Positions 43,905 through 52,366 of a DNA stretch of 64,000 bases are shown in pieces. The notes under the pieces are model-generated. The model was not told where the DNA came from. It searched no databases and saw only the letters and a program-made list of their open reading frames with translations. The stretch covers positions 1 to 64,000 of the forward strand of contig CAIZFE010000028.1 in the NCBI GenBank assembly GCA_903932145.1, written 5' to 3'. Origin of the DNA: an uncultured Rhodopila sp. Lineage in GTDB: Bacteria; Pseudomonadota; Alphaproteobacteria; Acetobacterales; Acetobacteraceae. Position 1 is the stretch's first letter; the number at the start of each line of letters is the position of its first letter. A program made the position numbers and the translations under genes.

Positions 43905-46179
43905 AGCACAACGATTTTACATAGACAGGACGGTCTTCCAACAGGCCCCCGGCAGCCGAAGCCCAAATTCCATGAATGCCGGACGACAACACGCCTAAGC
44001 AGGAACCATCCTCGAGGCCAATTGAAATCAGTTTATTGTCGGGCAAAATATCGGCATCGAGGAACTGGAATATCCGATGTTTGGCGGTCTCCACGGTTGC
44101 AACGTAACGACGGAGATCCTTCAGAAACCCCCGAAGGATCGTATTTTTGCGACCAAATAGCCACCAATTCGTCCGTCTGTATTCTTCGTTGTTATTTTCA
44201 CGTTCAGGCTTAACGGTGAGAGATAGATTTTGATAAACTTCGGGAAACCGATCGCGGACCTCGTCGATCGTTAGGCCATCTAGGTCTATTACTAATACCC
44301 CGCGTGGACGGGCGGTTAGATCGCGTCCATTGCGATATTTCCGGATATGACGATCCAACCCTACGCGTCGGCCGAGGCCGAGTGCTTCTGCTTGCTTCGG
44401 TGTTACTATGAAACCGGCTCCATGCAGGGGCACCCCGCGGGAGCAGAGACCTTCAGCGGCCATCAGCGGGCGAGCGGCGGATACATCGACGCCAATCGTC
44501 AAATCCGCATTGATGAGGCCACGCATCGTTGTGAATTCAACGAGCGGCGCATCTGTATCCAGGTCGGTTTCATGCACCACTGCATGTAAGGCACCTTCAT
44601 GCTTCCCCGCTTCGGCAACAGTCATCGCAATGCGCACAGCAGCCGCATCGGGCGTAGCCTCAGTCCAGGGATGATTTGCAATTGCCATGACCAGCGACAA
44701 TGGAGATTTTCCAATCAGATATCGCTCGGTTACCCGCCGCTGAAATATCTGAGTCATTGTGTTTTTCGTCACGAATCCGAACCGCCGCAGTATCGACTTA
44801 CCAGCGGTCAGAATACGCGCCGCCTGATCCCACCAATACATCACGAAATCGGCGGAATCGTTCATTTCGGGATACGCACGCCACAACGCCTCTACCTGCT
44901 CATCACCGAGCCTGGCACGCAAATCCTTGCCACCAATGAACGGAGGGTTGCCGACAATGAATTCGGCCGGCACCCACTCCGGGCGCGTCGGATTCTTGTA
45001 GTCATAGACTTCGACCTCACGCCCCTCCGCATCACGCCGAGTCTTCGGCAACCCCTTGTCGTCCCGCGCCAACACCCGATCCGCCTTCAGCACCGCGTTG
45101 CCAACCTTGATATTATGGAACGCCCGCAGAATAGGCTCCCGCGGCATGCCGCCGCGCGTGCGAAAATGCCATTGCAAATGTCCAATCCACAGCACCAACT
45201 CGGCGATGGCGGCGGCGCGCGGGTTCACCTCCAGCCCGAGGAACTGATGCGGATCGACCGTCTGCCGGTCCAGCCCCAACATTTCCTGCCCGCCCAGCTC
45301 GGCCAGCGCCTCCAGCACCTCGCCTTCCAGGCGCTTCAGCAATTCCAGCGACACATACAGGAAGTTTCCGGTGCCGCAGGCGGGGTCCAAAACGCGGACC
45401 GCACAGAGTTTCTCGTGGAACGACAGCACGGTCTTCACCGCCTCCTGCTGCCGGTTCTCCGCGCGTTGCCGGCTGGCGGTGGACAGAGCCTCATTCCAGT
45501 CGTTCCGCAACGGTTCCATCACCGTGGCGATCACCAACCGCTCCACATACGCACGCGGCGTGTAGTGCGCGCCCAGCTTTTTCCGTTCCTGCCTGTCCAA
45601 AGCCTGTTCCAGCAGCGTGCCGAAAATCGAGGGATCGACCTCTTTCCAATCCGCCTCCGCCGCCCGCCGCAGTTCGCCGATGTCCTCGCGACCGAGCGGA
45701 ATGACGGTGCGATCCTTGAAGAACTGGCCGTTGAACAAACGGACTTTCTGTTCCAGCGGAAACGCGAAGCCGCCGGTGTCCATCGCCTCCCACAACTGCC
45801 CGACCAGCGTGACAAGGTTCTCCGGATGCGCCTCGCAGCGTTGCAGCAAATTCCGGAATGATTTTTCCGGCAGCAGTTCGACGTCTTCCGCGAACATGGT
45901 GAACAGGCAGCGCATCAGGAACATCGCGACCTGTTCCGGGTCTTTCCCCTGTTGCTCCAACGACTTCGACACCGCCGCCAATCGTTCCGCGATGCCCCGC
46001 GTGGCGCGGGCGGAGGCCCTGGCCGGGTCCAGCGACAGCGGCGCGGTCCAGATGGCGGCCAGGCGTGCCCGGATTTCGGGGCGGCGGAGGTCTTCCAGAT
46101 AGATACGGAACGATTGCCGGTCGGGAAATTGCGCGTAATTCTTTCCCTGGCCGGAGAAGTCGGCATAGACCTCCATCAC
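43732..46179 (-). CDS. MmeI-like R-M protein, central fragment (methyltransferase and specificity)
   Basis: An 815-residue ORF starting GTG at 46179, overlapping the preceding stop by 4 bases, so weak translational reinitiation is conceivable. It begins mid-domain (MEVYADFSGQGKNYAQFPDRQSF). KLGAHYTPRAYVERLV and DPACGTGNFLYVSLELLKRL (about residues 265-290) are methyltransferase motifs, and VGNPPFIGGKDLRARLG (about 413) is the NPPF catalytic loop for adenine-N6 methylation. Residues about 435-755 are target recognition, encoded by AT-richer DNA. The last ~55 residues after FDTFPF are out-of-frame and arginine/proline-rich. Confidence 0.85.
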   Translation of the reverse strand: MMEVYADFSGQGKNYAQFPDRQSFRIYLEDLRRPEIRARLAAIWTAPLSLDPARASARATRGIAERLAAVSKSLEQQGKDPEQVAMFLMRCLFTMFAEDVELLPEKSFRNLLQRCEAHPENLVTLVGQLWEAMDTGGFAFPLEQKVRLFNGQFFKDRTVIPLGREDIGELRRAAEADWKEVDPSIFGTLLEQALDRQERKKLGAHYTPRAYVERLVIATVMEPLRNDWNEALSTASRQRAENRQQEAVKTVLSFHEKLCAVRVLDPACGTGNFLYVSLELLKRLEGEVLEALAELGGQEMLGLDRQTVDPHQFLGLEVNPRAAAIAELVLWIGHLQWHFRTRGGMPREPILRAFHNIKVGNAVLKADRVLARDDKGLPKTRRDAEGREVEVYDYKNPTRPEWVPAEFIVGNPPFIGGKDLRARLGDEQVEALWRAYPEMNDSADFVMYWWDQAARILTAGKSILRRFGFVTKNTMTQIFQRRVTERYLIGKSPLSLVMAIANHPWTEATPDAAAVRIAMTVAEAGKHEGALHAVVHETDLDTDAPLVEFTTMRGLINADLTIGVDVSAARPLMAAEGLCSRGVPLHGAGFIVTPKQAEALGLGRRVGLDRHIRKYRNGRDLTARPRGVLVIDLDGLTIDEVRDRFPEVYQNLSLTVKPERENNNEEYRRTNWWLFGRKNTILRGFLKDLRRYVATVETAKHRIFQFLDADILPDNKLISIGLEDGSCLGVLSSGIHGIWASAAGGLLEDRPVYVKSLCFDTFPFPPPERLARTPHPPNRRSHRRPPQACPRRTRAPDADRPLQRAGENPRRHRAR
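43880..43888. repeat. Poly-G tract of 9, candidate phase-variation switch
   Basis: Nine G on the plus strand (C9 in the coding strand) sit exactly where the R-M reading frame is lost. Frame is restored by lengths 7 or 10. Such tracts change length by slipped-strand mispairing in contingency genes, and are also common sequencing-error sites. Confidence 0.6.
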
Positions 46180-46652
46180 ATGGCCGACGTCGCAGACCAG
46201 GAAAACGGCGGCCAGCCATGGTCCACCGGCAACGCCCGAGCATACCCCTCCGCCTGGCTACGGGCGTTGCGCATCAGCACGTCCCAACCGGCGGTGGCGG
46301 AGCGGATGCCCCGTCGCTCAGGTTGCGTGTCCGGGAACAGGCCGGGCTGATAACTGGGCGCCTTGGCCAGACCTTTCAACCGGGACTGCTTCGCCTCCAG
46401 CACGAACGATCCGCGCTTGTACAGATCGATCCGCCGGGACGCAGCCGAACCATCGGGCAGGAAGTCCTTCACCATTCGTTCGAAGACATAATCGTTGTCC
46501 TCGGTCGTGGCGCCCGCCGGGTCCGGGACGGGCAAACCGAGCGTGAGGCAGAGTTCGGTGAGGAACATGCTGTAGTTGGCGCGCTCCTGCCCGCCCTCGC
46601 GACCTTGCCAGCGGGAAATGAAGGCGTCGATCGCTGCGGTGTCGTTTCCCAT
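46176..46652 (-). CDS. MmeI-like R-M protein, N-terminal nuclease fragment
   Basis: A 158-residue ORF starting ATG at 46652. AIDAFISRWQGREGGQERANYSMFLTELC and DNDYVFERMVKDFL match MmeI_N. RIDLYKRGSFVLEAKQSR supplies the aspartate and ExK lysine of the PD-(D/E)xK nuclease. The frame breaks after GWPPF, so only the nuclease lobe is encoded. A TATACT (46661-46666 on the minus strand) lies 8 bases before the ATG and no ribosome site is present, which suggests a leaderless transcript. It is the 5' end of the three-ORF gene at 43203-46652. Confidence 0.85.
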   Translation of the reverse strand: MGNDTAAIDAFISRWQGREGGQERANYSMFLTELCLTLGLPVPDPAGATTEDNDYVFERMVKDFLPDGSAASRRIDLYKRGSFVLEAKQSRLKGLAKAPSYQPGLFPDTQPERRGIRSATAGWDVLMRNARSQAEGYARALPVDHGWPPFSWSATSAM

Positions 46653-46994
46653 GCGGGATTAGTATAGGCGGGTGCGGCGTCGCGAGGGAAGTGGGGGCAG
46701 GGCGGTTGCCGAGGACTAAGCCGCGTCTGGCGCCTTCCTGATCCCGCAGTCGGCGGGCTTCGCGACGGGCTGCTGACGCACTGGTGTCAGGCATGCTTCG
46801 ATCGAGGCCATCACGCGGCTACGGTAATGCTTTGTCATTGTCCGTCACGTCCATCACCCATCCGGAAGTCAGCACATTGGCAAGCCAGCACCTTAAGCGC
46901 GCGGTCAGCCCCGCGGGATGATTTTTTGCGATCTCGCCATGGGATCTGATAGCCTGCCGACACCAACACCATATCCCGGATCGGGAGTTGTCAC
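46653..46994. other. Gap between the R-M gene and the antitoxin-like gene
   Basis: The two flanking genes are divergent. A TATACT -10-like box for the R-M gene lies at 46661-46666. An out-of-frame minus-strand frame covers part of the gap but has no family sequence. No repeat of the palindromic family is seen. Confidence 0.4.
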
Positions 46995-47234
46995 ATGAAC
47001 GACGTTGTTATGATAGAAATACCGGTCGACGCCGCGGCGGCACCCGCATTGCGAGACGCCGAGAGTCGTGAGCGCATCGGGCAACTCGTCAGCAAGGTTG
47101 CGTGGCTATACCAAGGGAAGGACCCCCTGGCGGATGTTTTCGAACGAACTTCTCACGCCGCGGCTGAGGCCGGCCTGACCGACACCGAAATTGACGCCGA
47201 ATTAGCCGCCTATAAGGCTGAGTCCCGCACCTGA
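46995..47234 (+). CDS. Type II antitoxin-like protein paired with a PIN-type remnant
   Basis: A 79-residue protein with the acidic helical tail AAEAGLTDTEIDAELAAYKAES typical of antitoxins that precede VapC-like PIN toxins. The N-terminus (MNDVVMIEIPVDAAAAPALRDAESRERIG) may be the DNA-binding part; its fold is not assigned. Its stop overlaps the first codon of the PIN remnant. RBS GGGAG is about 8 bases upstream. It appears intact while its toxin is cut. Confidence 0.65.
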   Translation: MNDVVMIEIPVDAAAAPALRDAESRERIGQLVSKVAWLYQGKDPLADVFERTSHAAAEAGLTDTEIDAELAAYKAESRT

Positions 47235-47308
47235 TCGTCATCGACGCGAGTTCGGTTATCGGGGCCGCACTAAAGCGCGAGGGCGTGCCGCAGCGTGCCA
47301 TTCTTTAG
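47231..47308 (+). pseudogene. Truncated PIN-domain (VapC-like) toxin
   Basis: In the frame overlapping the antitoxin stop (CTGA), 25 codons read LIVIDASSVIGAALKREGVP then QRAIL and a TAG. This is the start of a PIN nuclease: VIDASSVIGAAL holds the first catalytic aspartate, and the rest is the first helix. The other catalytic acids are absent. The first codon is CTG rather than a normal start. The 3' end of the EamA gene lies only 19 bases further. No usable toxin remains. Confidence 0.75.
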
Positions 47309-47327
47309 CGCGGTCTATCGCCGCGCG

Positions 47328-48218
47328 CTACCGCCCCAGCACAAACTGGAACGCGCACAGCGACGCGATCATCACCCCGGCACCTAGCAACTGGATCGGC
47401 GTCAGCACCTCGTCCAGCAGCCAGACGCTGGCGATCGCGGTCACCAGCGGCTCCAAATTCATCGCCAGCGCGGTGCGGAACGGGCCGACGGTGTTGGTGG
47501 ACATGTAGATCAGCAGCGTGGACAGCGTGCTGCACGCCGCCACGACCGCGAAGGCGAACCATCCCGGCGCGGTCTGAGGCGGGTTCCAGGCGCCGAAACC
47601 GATCCACAGCGCCATGAACAGCGCGGTGGACGGCAGCATCGAATACCACGTCGTCAGCCTCGCATCGGTCCCGGCCAGCCACGCCCGTGTCGCCAGCAGC
47701 GATCCCACCCGGCACAGCGCCGCGCCGAATGCGCAGGCCAAACCCAGCGGAGCGAGGGCAGCGAGGTTGACGCCGAGCATCAGGCTCAACCCGGCGAAGG
47801 CGGTGGCGGCGGTCAGCAGGGCGCGCCAGCCCAGCCGCTCCACCCCGGTCAGCGCGGCACCGATGCCGGTCAGCAGCGGGTAGATAAAATACGCCAGGAT
47901 GGCGATCGACACCGGCAGCAGCGAGACCGCAGCCAGCAATCCCAGCATCGTCATCGCGAACAGCAGCCCCAGCCCCAGCGCGATCAGGCGTTGCCGCGGC
48001 GGGTGGGGTCGGACGGGCGGCGACACGCGCAGCCAGCCCCAGAAGAACACCACCACCAGGATGCCGCGCAGGCTGACCAGGGTCAGCACGTCCATGCCGG
48101 AGGCGTACACGACCTTCAGCATGATATCGGTCACGCTGAACGACAGCGCGGCGAGCAGCGCCGGCAACAGGGCAACCAACCCGGCGAGGCGGGACGGGCG
48201 GGCGGCGATCAGGCTCAT
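47328..48218 (-). CDS. EamA/DMT-superfamily transporter
   Basis: A 296-residue ten-helix drug/metabolite transporter. The start MSLIAARPSRLAGLVALLPALL is chosen because membrane sequence begins there; the frame is open for 108 more codons upstream with no family sequence. Two EamA repeats are visible: SFSVTDIMLKVVYASG..VSLRGILVVVFFW in the first half and ..STLLIYMSTNTVGPFRTALAMNLEPLVTAIASVWLLDE in the second. Such proteins export amino acids, purines or metabolites; the substrate is unknown. Its 3' end lies next to the PIN remnant. Confidence 0.85.
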   Translation of the reverse strand: MSLIAARPSRLAGLVALLPALLAALSFSVTDIMLKVVYASGMDVLTLVSLRGILVVVFFWGWLRVSPPVRPHPPRQRLIALGLGLLFAMTMLGLLAAVSLLPVSIAILAYFIYPLLTGIGAALTGVERLGWRALLTAATAFAGLSLMLGVNLAALAPLGLACAFGAALCRVGSLLATRAWLAGTDARLTTWYSMLPSTALFMALWIGFGAWNPPQTAPGWFAFAVVAACSTLSTLLIYMSTNTVGPFRTALAMNLEPLVTAIASVWLLDEVLTPIQLLGAGVMIASLCAFQFVLGR

Positions 48219-48417
48219 GGCCGTGGCAAATCTTTCTGGTGGCGGCCGATATCCGGCCGGTCCTGGACGTTGCCGGCGACGATGCACCATCCGGCTGGAT
48301 TTGTCGCATCGTGCCCCCTCTTGAGGATACAGGCGTGGATGCGCCATAAGAACGCTGCCGGACGTTCCGGACAAATGACCGCCGCGAACAAACAGCGGCG
48401 CTGGGGAGAACAACAAG

Positions 48418-49641
48418 ATGAATTCGACACGCCGTATCCTGATCGGTGGCGCCGCCGCGCTGAGCCTTGCTCCGATCACCCGCCTGCGGGCCCAGGTGCG
48501 CCCCAAGATCACCATCGGTGTGTTGACGGATCTGTCCGGCACCTATCGCGATAACACCGGCCCGCTGTCGGTCGCGGCGACCAGGCTCGCGGTTGCGGAA
48601 ATGCAGCCACATCTGGATTGCGACGTGGAGGTCATCGCCGCCGATCACCAGAACAAGCCGGACGTGGCTGCCTCGATCGCGCGCCAGTGGTTCGACAGCG
48701 GTGTCGATGTGGCGGCGGACGTCCCCACCTCGTCGGTGGCGCTGGCCGTGGCGCAGATCGCCCGGGAAAAAGACAAGATGATGCTGAACGCGTCAGCGAC
48801 CGTGGCTTCGCTGACGGATGACCAGTGCAGCCCGAACACGATCGTTTGGAGCTTTGATACGTACGAGAACGCGGTGTCCACCGGTGGGTCAATGATGGCG
48901 CAGGGCTTCAAGTCCTGGTATTTCATCACCGCGAACTATGCGTTCGGCCAGTCTCTGGAAGAACTGACGGCGGCGGTGGTGAAAAAGGGCGGCGGTGAGA
49001 TCAAGGGCGTGTCGCGGTATCCGTTCCCGGACACAACCGATTTCTCGTCGTATCTGGCGCAGGCGCAGGCGAGCGGTGCCACCGTGGTCGGCTTCGCCAA
49101 TGCCGGCGTCGATACCGAAAACTGCATCAAACAGGCGTCCGAGTTCGGCATCAACAAGACGATGAAGCTGGCGCCGCTGTTGATGTTCCTGCAGAACCCG
49201 CACTCGCTGGGGACACAGACCTGCGCCGGTCTGACCACAACAGAAACGTTCTACTGGGATCTGAACGACCGCACGCGCGCGTTCACCAAGCGGCTGCTGG
49301 CGGAGTACAAACAGAACAACTATCCGAACCAGGCCCATGCCAGTTCGTATGGCTCGACGCTGCATTATCTGAAGGCGGTGCAGGCGATGGGCGGCGCGGC
49401 GGCGAAGAAGAGCGGCCGGGATGTGGTGGCGAAGATGAAGTCGCTGCCGACGGATGACGATGCGTTTGGCCCCGGCCGTGTGCGGGCGGATGGGCGGGGC
49501 GAGTTCCCGGCGTATCTGTTCGAAGTGAAGTCGGCGGCGGAAAGCAAGAGCGAGTGGGATCTCTACAAGCTGGTCCGCACGACGCCGGCGGCGGAGGTGC
49601 TGCATCCCTTGAACGACAAGTGTAAGTTCCCGGTTGGCTAG
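48418..49641 (+). CDS. ABC transporter substrate-binding protein (branched-chain type), orphan
   Basis: A 407-residue type I periplasmic binding protein. MNSTRRILIGGAAALSLAPITRLRAQ is a short RR-containing signal. KITIGVLTDLSGTYRDNTGPLSVAATRLAV and VIAADHQNKPDVAASIARQWFDSGVDV give the first lobe, and YGSTLHYLKAVQAMGG the C-terminal part. It is related to but distinct from the paralogues at 29.8-32.4 kb. No permease or ATPase genes adjoin it. It is divergent from the EamA gene. Ligand unknown. Confidence 0.85.
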   Translation: MNSTRRILIGGAAALSLAPITRLRAQVRPKITIGVLTDLSGTYRDNTGPLSVAATRLAVAEMQPHLDCDVEVIAADHQNKPDVAASIARQWFDSGVDVAADVPTSSVALAVAQIAREKDKMMLNASATVASLTDDQCSPNTIVWSFDTYENAVSTGGSMMAQGFKSWYFITANYAFGQSLEELTAAVVKKGGGEIKGVSRYPFPDTTDFSSYLAQAQASGATVVGFANAGVDTENCIKQASEFGINKTMKLAPLLMFLQNPHSLGTQTCAGLTTTETFYWDLNDRTRAFTKRLLAEYKQNNYPNQAHASSYGSTLHYLKAVQAMGGAAAKKSGRDVVAKMKSLPTDDDAFGPGRVRADGRGEFPAYLFEVKSAAESKSEWDLYKLVRTTPAAEVLHPLNDKCKFPVG

Positions 49642-50054
49642 TCTGGATGGGGCGGGGTGGCGTTTGCCATTCCGCCCGCTTTGGGGACGGCGTTTGACCT
49701 GTTCGAGCGTTCCAATGGCAATCGTCACTGTTCAAATAGGTCGAACTCAGCCATCGAATTATTTTCCCTGCAACTTTGTGACTCATGCCGGCATGGCGGA
49801 GTAGGGGGCGGAACAGTCCGGACGCTCCAGCCGTCACGACTCGGTTTGACCGAGCCATCCGCCGCGGCACCGTCGAGTCATAGGTAGCCTGGACAAGGCC
49901 GAACCATGACGGATCGGGGCAGGGCGCACCGCTCCGGGAACGCGATCTGAAGCTGCGCTGCCGCGGAGGGTCACCGCGGCAGAACCGAACCATGACGTGG
50001 CCGGCGATCTTCGCTATAACCCCGCGAACGCCGCCGCACCCGATGAAAAGACCT
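49642..50054. repeat. Intergenic gap with degraded palindromic repeats before metG
   Basis: Pieces resembling the family occur: GTCACGACTCGGTTTGACCGAGCC near 49836-49860 (its own palindrome CTCGGTTTGACCGAG), then GTCATAGGTAGCCTGGACAAGGCC near 49877-49901, and another CCATGAC near 49904 and 49990. No gene is supported in this stretch; the metG frame extends upstream but without family sequence. Confidence 0.5.
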
Positions 50055-51590
50055 ATGACCCAGACCTTCACCATCACGACCCCGATCTATTACGTCAATG
50101 GCGCCCCGCATATCGGTCACGCCTATACCTCCATCGCCGCCGACGTGATGGCTCGGTTCAAGCGGCTGGACGGGTATGACGTGTTCTTCCTGACCGGCAC
50201 CGACGAACACGGCCAGAAGGTCGAGCAAGCCGCTGCCGCCGCCGGAGTCGATCCGCAAACATTCACGGATGGAATTTCGGCCGATTTCAGGGCGATGACG
50301 GACGCCATGGGCGTGTCGTACGATGACTGGATCAGGACCACCGAAGAACGCCACAAGGTCTCCTGCGCCGAACTTTGGCGCCGGATCGAGAAAAACGGCG
50401 ACATCTACCTCGGTCATTACGAGGGCTGGTATGCCATTCGGGATGAAGCATTTTACGACGAAGATGAGCTGACAAAACAGCCTGACGGCTCGTTCATCGC
50501 CAAGAGCGGCGCGCCGGTGGCATGGGTCAGGGAGCCATCGTATTTCTTCCGCCTGTCGGCCTTCCAGGATCGCCTGCTGAAATTGTACGAAGAAAATCCG
50601 GAGTTTATCGGACCATCCTCACGCCGCAGCGAAGTGACCAGCTTCGTCAAGGGCGGGTTGCGCGATCTGTCGGTCAGCCGCACCACGTTCAACTGGGGCA
50701 TCCCGGTGCCCGACGCCCCCGGACATGTGATGTATGTCTGGATGGACGCGCTGACCAACTACATCACCGCCTGCGGCTTTCCCGACCCGGACGCACCGCG
50801 CGCGAAGTATTGGCCGGCAGACGTTCATTTTGTGGGAAAAGACATTATCAGATTCCACGCGGTCTATTGGCCGGCGTTCCTGATGGCCGCCGGCATCCCG
50901 TTGCCGAAGCGGGTGTCCTCGCACGGCTGGTGGCTGATGGACGGCGAAAAAATGTCGAAATCCCTCGGCAATGTGGTCGAGCCGCGCAAGCTGGCCGAGA
51001 TCTTCGGGCTGGATCAGATCCGCTATTTTCTGATGCGCGAGAAGCCGTTCGGCGCCGATGGTTCGCTCAGCCACGCCGCGATCATCAGCCGCAGCAACGT
51101 CGAGCTGGCGAACGATCTGGGTAATCTGGCGCAGCGGTCGCTGTCCCTGATCGCGCGCAACTGTGGTGGCATCCTGCCGGCGCGCGGTGCCCCGACCGAG
51201 GAAGACACCGCTCTGTTGGCCGCCGCTGCCGCGCTTCCGGACCTGGTACGGCTCCATATCGATCGCCAGACCTTTCATGACGGGTTGGAGGAAATCTGGA
51301 AAGTGATCCGTTCGGCGAATGGCTACATCGACCGGCAAGCGCCCTGGGCGCTGAACAAGACCGACAAGGCCCGCATGGGCGAGGTTCTGCGCGTCCTGGT
51401 AGACACCATCCGCGTCATCGCGACCCTGCTACAACCGTTCATGCCCGGCTCCATGGCTCGGATGCTCGACCAACTCGGCGTCAACCCGGAGGCTCGGTCG
51501 TTCGCGGCGCTGGCGACCCCATTGACGGATGGGCAAACGCTGCCACCTCCACAAGGAGTCTTCCCCCGCTATGTGGAGCCTGCCGCCTGA
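50055..51590 (+). CDS. metG: Methionyl-tRNA synthetase
   Basis: A 511-residue class I synthetase of the short type without the C-terminal tRNA-binding domain. The HIGH motif is in NGAPHIGHAYTS, KMSKS in GEKMSKSLGN. TITTPIYYVNG opens the Rossmann fold. The start MTQTFTITTP is preferred; MKRPMTQ at 50043 is possible. It is the first gene of metG-tatD-MBL, ordered as in other alphaproteobacteria (holB is normally upstream but not present here). The next gene starts at its stop (TGATG). Confidence 0.95.
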   Translation: MTQTFTITTPIYYVNGAPHIGHAYTSIAADVMARFKRLDGYDVFFLTGTDEHGQKVEQAAAAAGVDPQTFTDGISADFRAMTDAMGVSYDDWIRTTEERHKVSCAELWRRIEKNGDIYLGHYEGWYAIRDEAFYDEDELTKQPDGSFIAKSGAPVAWVREPSYFFRLSAFQDRLLKLYEENPEFIGPSSRRSEVTSFVKGGLRDLSVSRTTFNWGIPVPDAPGHVMYVWMDALTNYITACGFPDPDAPRAKYWPADVHFVGKDIIRFHAVYWPAFLMAAGIPLPKRVSSHGWWLMDGEKMSKSLGNVVEPRKLAEIFGLDQIRYFLMREKPFGADGSLSHAAIISRSNVELANDLGNLAQRSLSLIARNCGGILPARGAPTEEDTALLAAAAALPDLVRLHIDRQTFHDGLEEIWKVIRSANGYIDRQAPWALNKTDKARMGEVLRVLVDTIRVIATLLQPFMPGSMARMLDQLGVNPEARSFAALATPLTDGQTLPPPQGVFPRYVEPAA

Positions 51591-52366
51591 TGCTGGTCGA
51601 TAGCCACTGTCACCTGGATTACTTCACGCCGCAGGAACTGCCCGACGTACTGGCGCGCGCCGCGGCGGCCGGGGTGGGCGAGATGGTGACCATCGGCACG
51701 ACCATGGCGCAATCCGCCCTGCTACCGCCGATGACCGAAACCTACGCCCATCTGTGGTGCACCATCGGGGTGCATCCGCATCACGCGGCCGAGGCGCCGA
51801 TCCCGACTCCCGAAGCTCTGGCCACCATCGCTGAACACCCGCGGGTGATCGGCATCGGCGAGTCCGGGTTGGACTATTTCTACGACCGCTCCCCGCGCGA
51901 CATCCAGGCGGAGAATTTTCGCGCCCATATCCGTGGCGCTCGCCTGGCCAGGGTGCCGCTGTGCATCCATGCGCGTGACGCCGACGACGATATCGCGTTG
52001 ATTTTGAAAGAAGAGCGTGACAGGGGAGGGGCGTTCGATTTTCTGTTGCACTGCTTCAGCTCGACCCGAAGGCTGGCGGAAGCGGCGCTGGAGATGGGCG
52101 GCTACATCAGCTTGTCCGGCATCCTGACGTTTCCCAAATCGGCGGAGATCCGCGAGATCGCCCGCGACGTGCCGCTGGATCGGTTGTTGGTGGAGACCGA
52201 TGCACCGTACCTGGCGCCGCTGCCGTTTCGCGGCAAGCGCAACGAACCCGCTTGGGTTGCCCACACCGCCAAGGTGTTGGCGGAGGTGCGTGAGATGACG
52301 CCCGAGGCGATGGCGACGCTGACGACGGCCAATTTCAGGCGCCTGTTCCGAAAAACCGCCGCATGA
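51590..52366 (+). CDS. TatD-family metal-dependent hydrolase
   Basis: A 258-residue TatD/YcfH TIM-barrel nuclease. DSHCHLDYF carries the HxH metal site, GESGLDYFYD a metal glutamate, and HARD, LHCFSS and ETDAPYLAP complete the set. The exact substrate is not clear, but relatives act as 3'-5' exonucleases in DNA repair. It overlaps the metG stop by one base and ends in ATGA with the next gene, so all three are translationally coupled. Confidence 0.94.
   Translation: MLVDSHCHLDYFTPQELPDVLARAAAAGVGEMVTIGTTMAQSALLPPMTETYAHLWCTIGVHPHHAAEAPIPTPEALATIAEHPRVIGIGESGLDYFYDRSPRDIQAENFRAHIRGARLARVPLCIHARDADDDIALILKEERDRGGAFDFLLHCFSSTRRLAEAALEMGGYISLSGILTFPKSAEIREIARDVPLDRLLVETDAPYLAPLPFRGKRNEPAWVAHTAKVLAEVREMTPEAMATLTTANFRRLFRKTAA

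Larger units (their letters stand above)
43203..46652 (-). pseudogene. MmeI-like (type IIL/IIG) restriction-modification gene split by two frameshifts
   Basis: Three consecutive minus-strand ORFs (46176-46652, 43732-46179, 43203-43904) make one protein of about 1,180 residues when joined: MmeI_N nuclease with a D..ExK site, helical spacer, gamma-type N6-adenine methyltransferase with DPACGTGNF and NPPF, target-recognition domain and MmeI_C. One shift is at an A4 run (46202-46205), where one extra base restores WPPFFLVCDVGHVMEVY. The other is at a G9 run (43880-43888), where 10 or 7 bases restore the frame. In this sequence the product is broken. It could be a decayed gene, a phase-variable gene in the off state, or a sequencing error. 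Confidence 0.85.

Noticed and set aside
43203-46652. R-M gene as BREX PglX or DISARM methylase
   Set aside because: The N-terminal MmeI_N nuclease lobe and domain order fit MmeI-type enzymes, and no pglZ, brxL, drmA or other partner genes are present.
47305-48648. Minus-strand 447-codon ORF covering the EamA gene
   Set aside because: It is the alternate frame of a clear ten-helix transporter and reads as glycine/arginine-rich nonsense.
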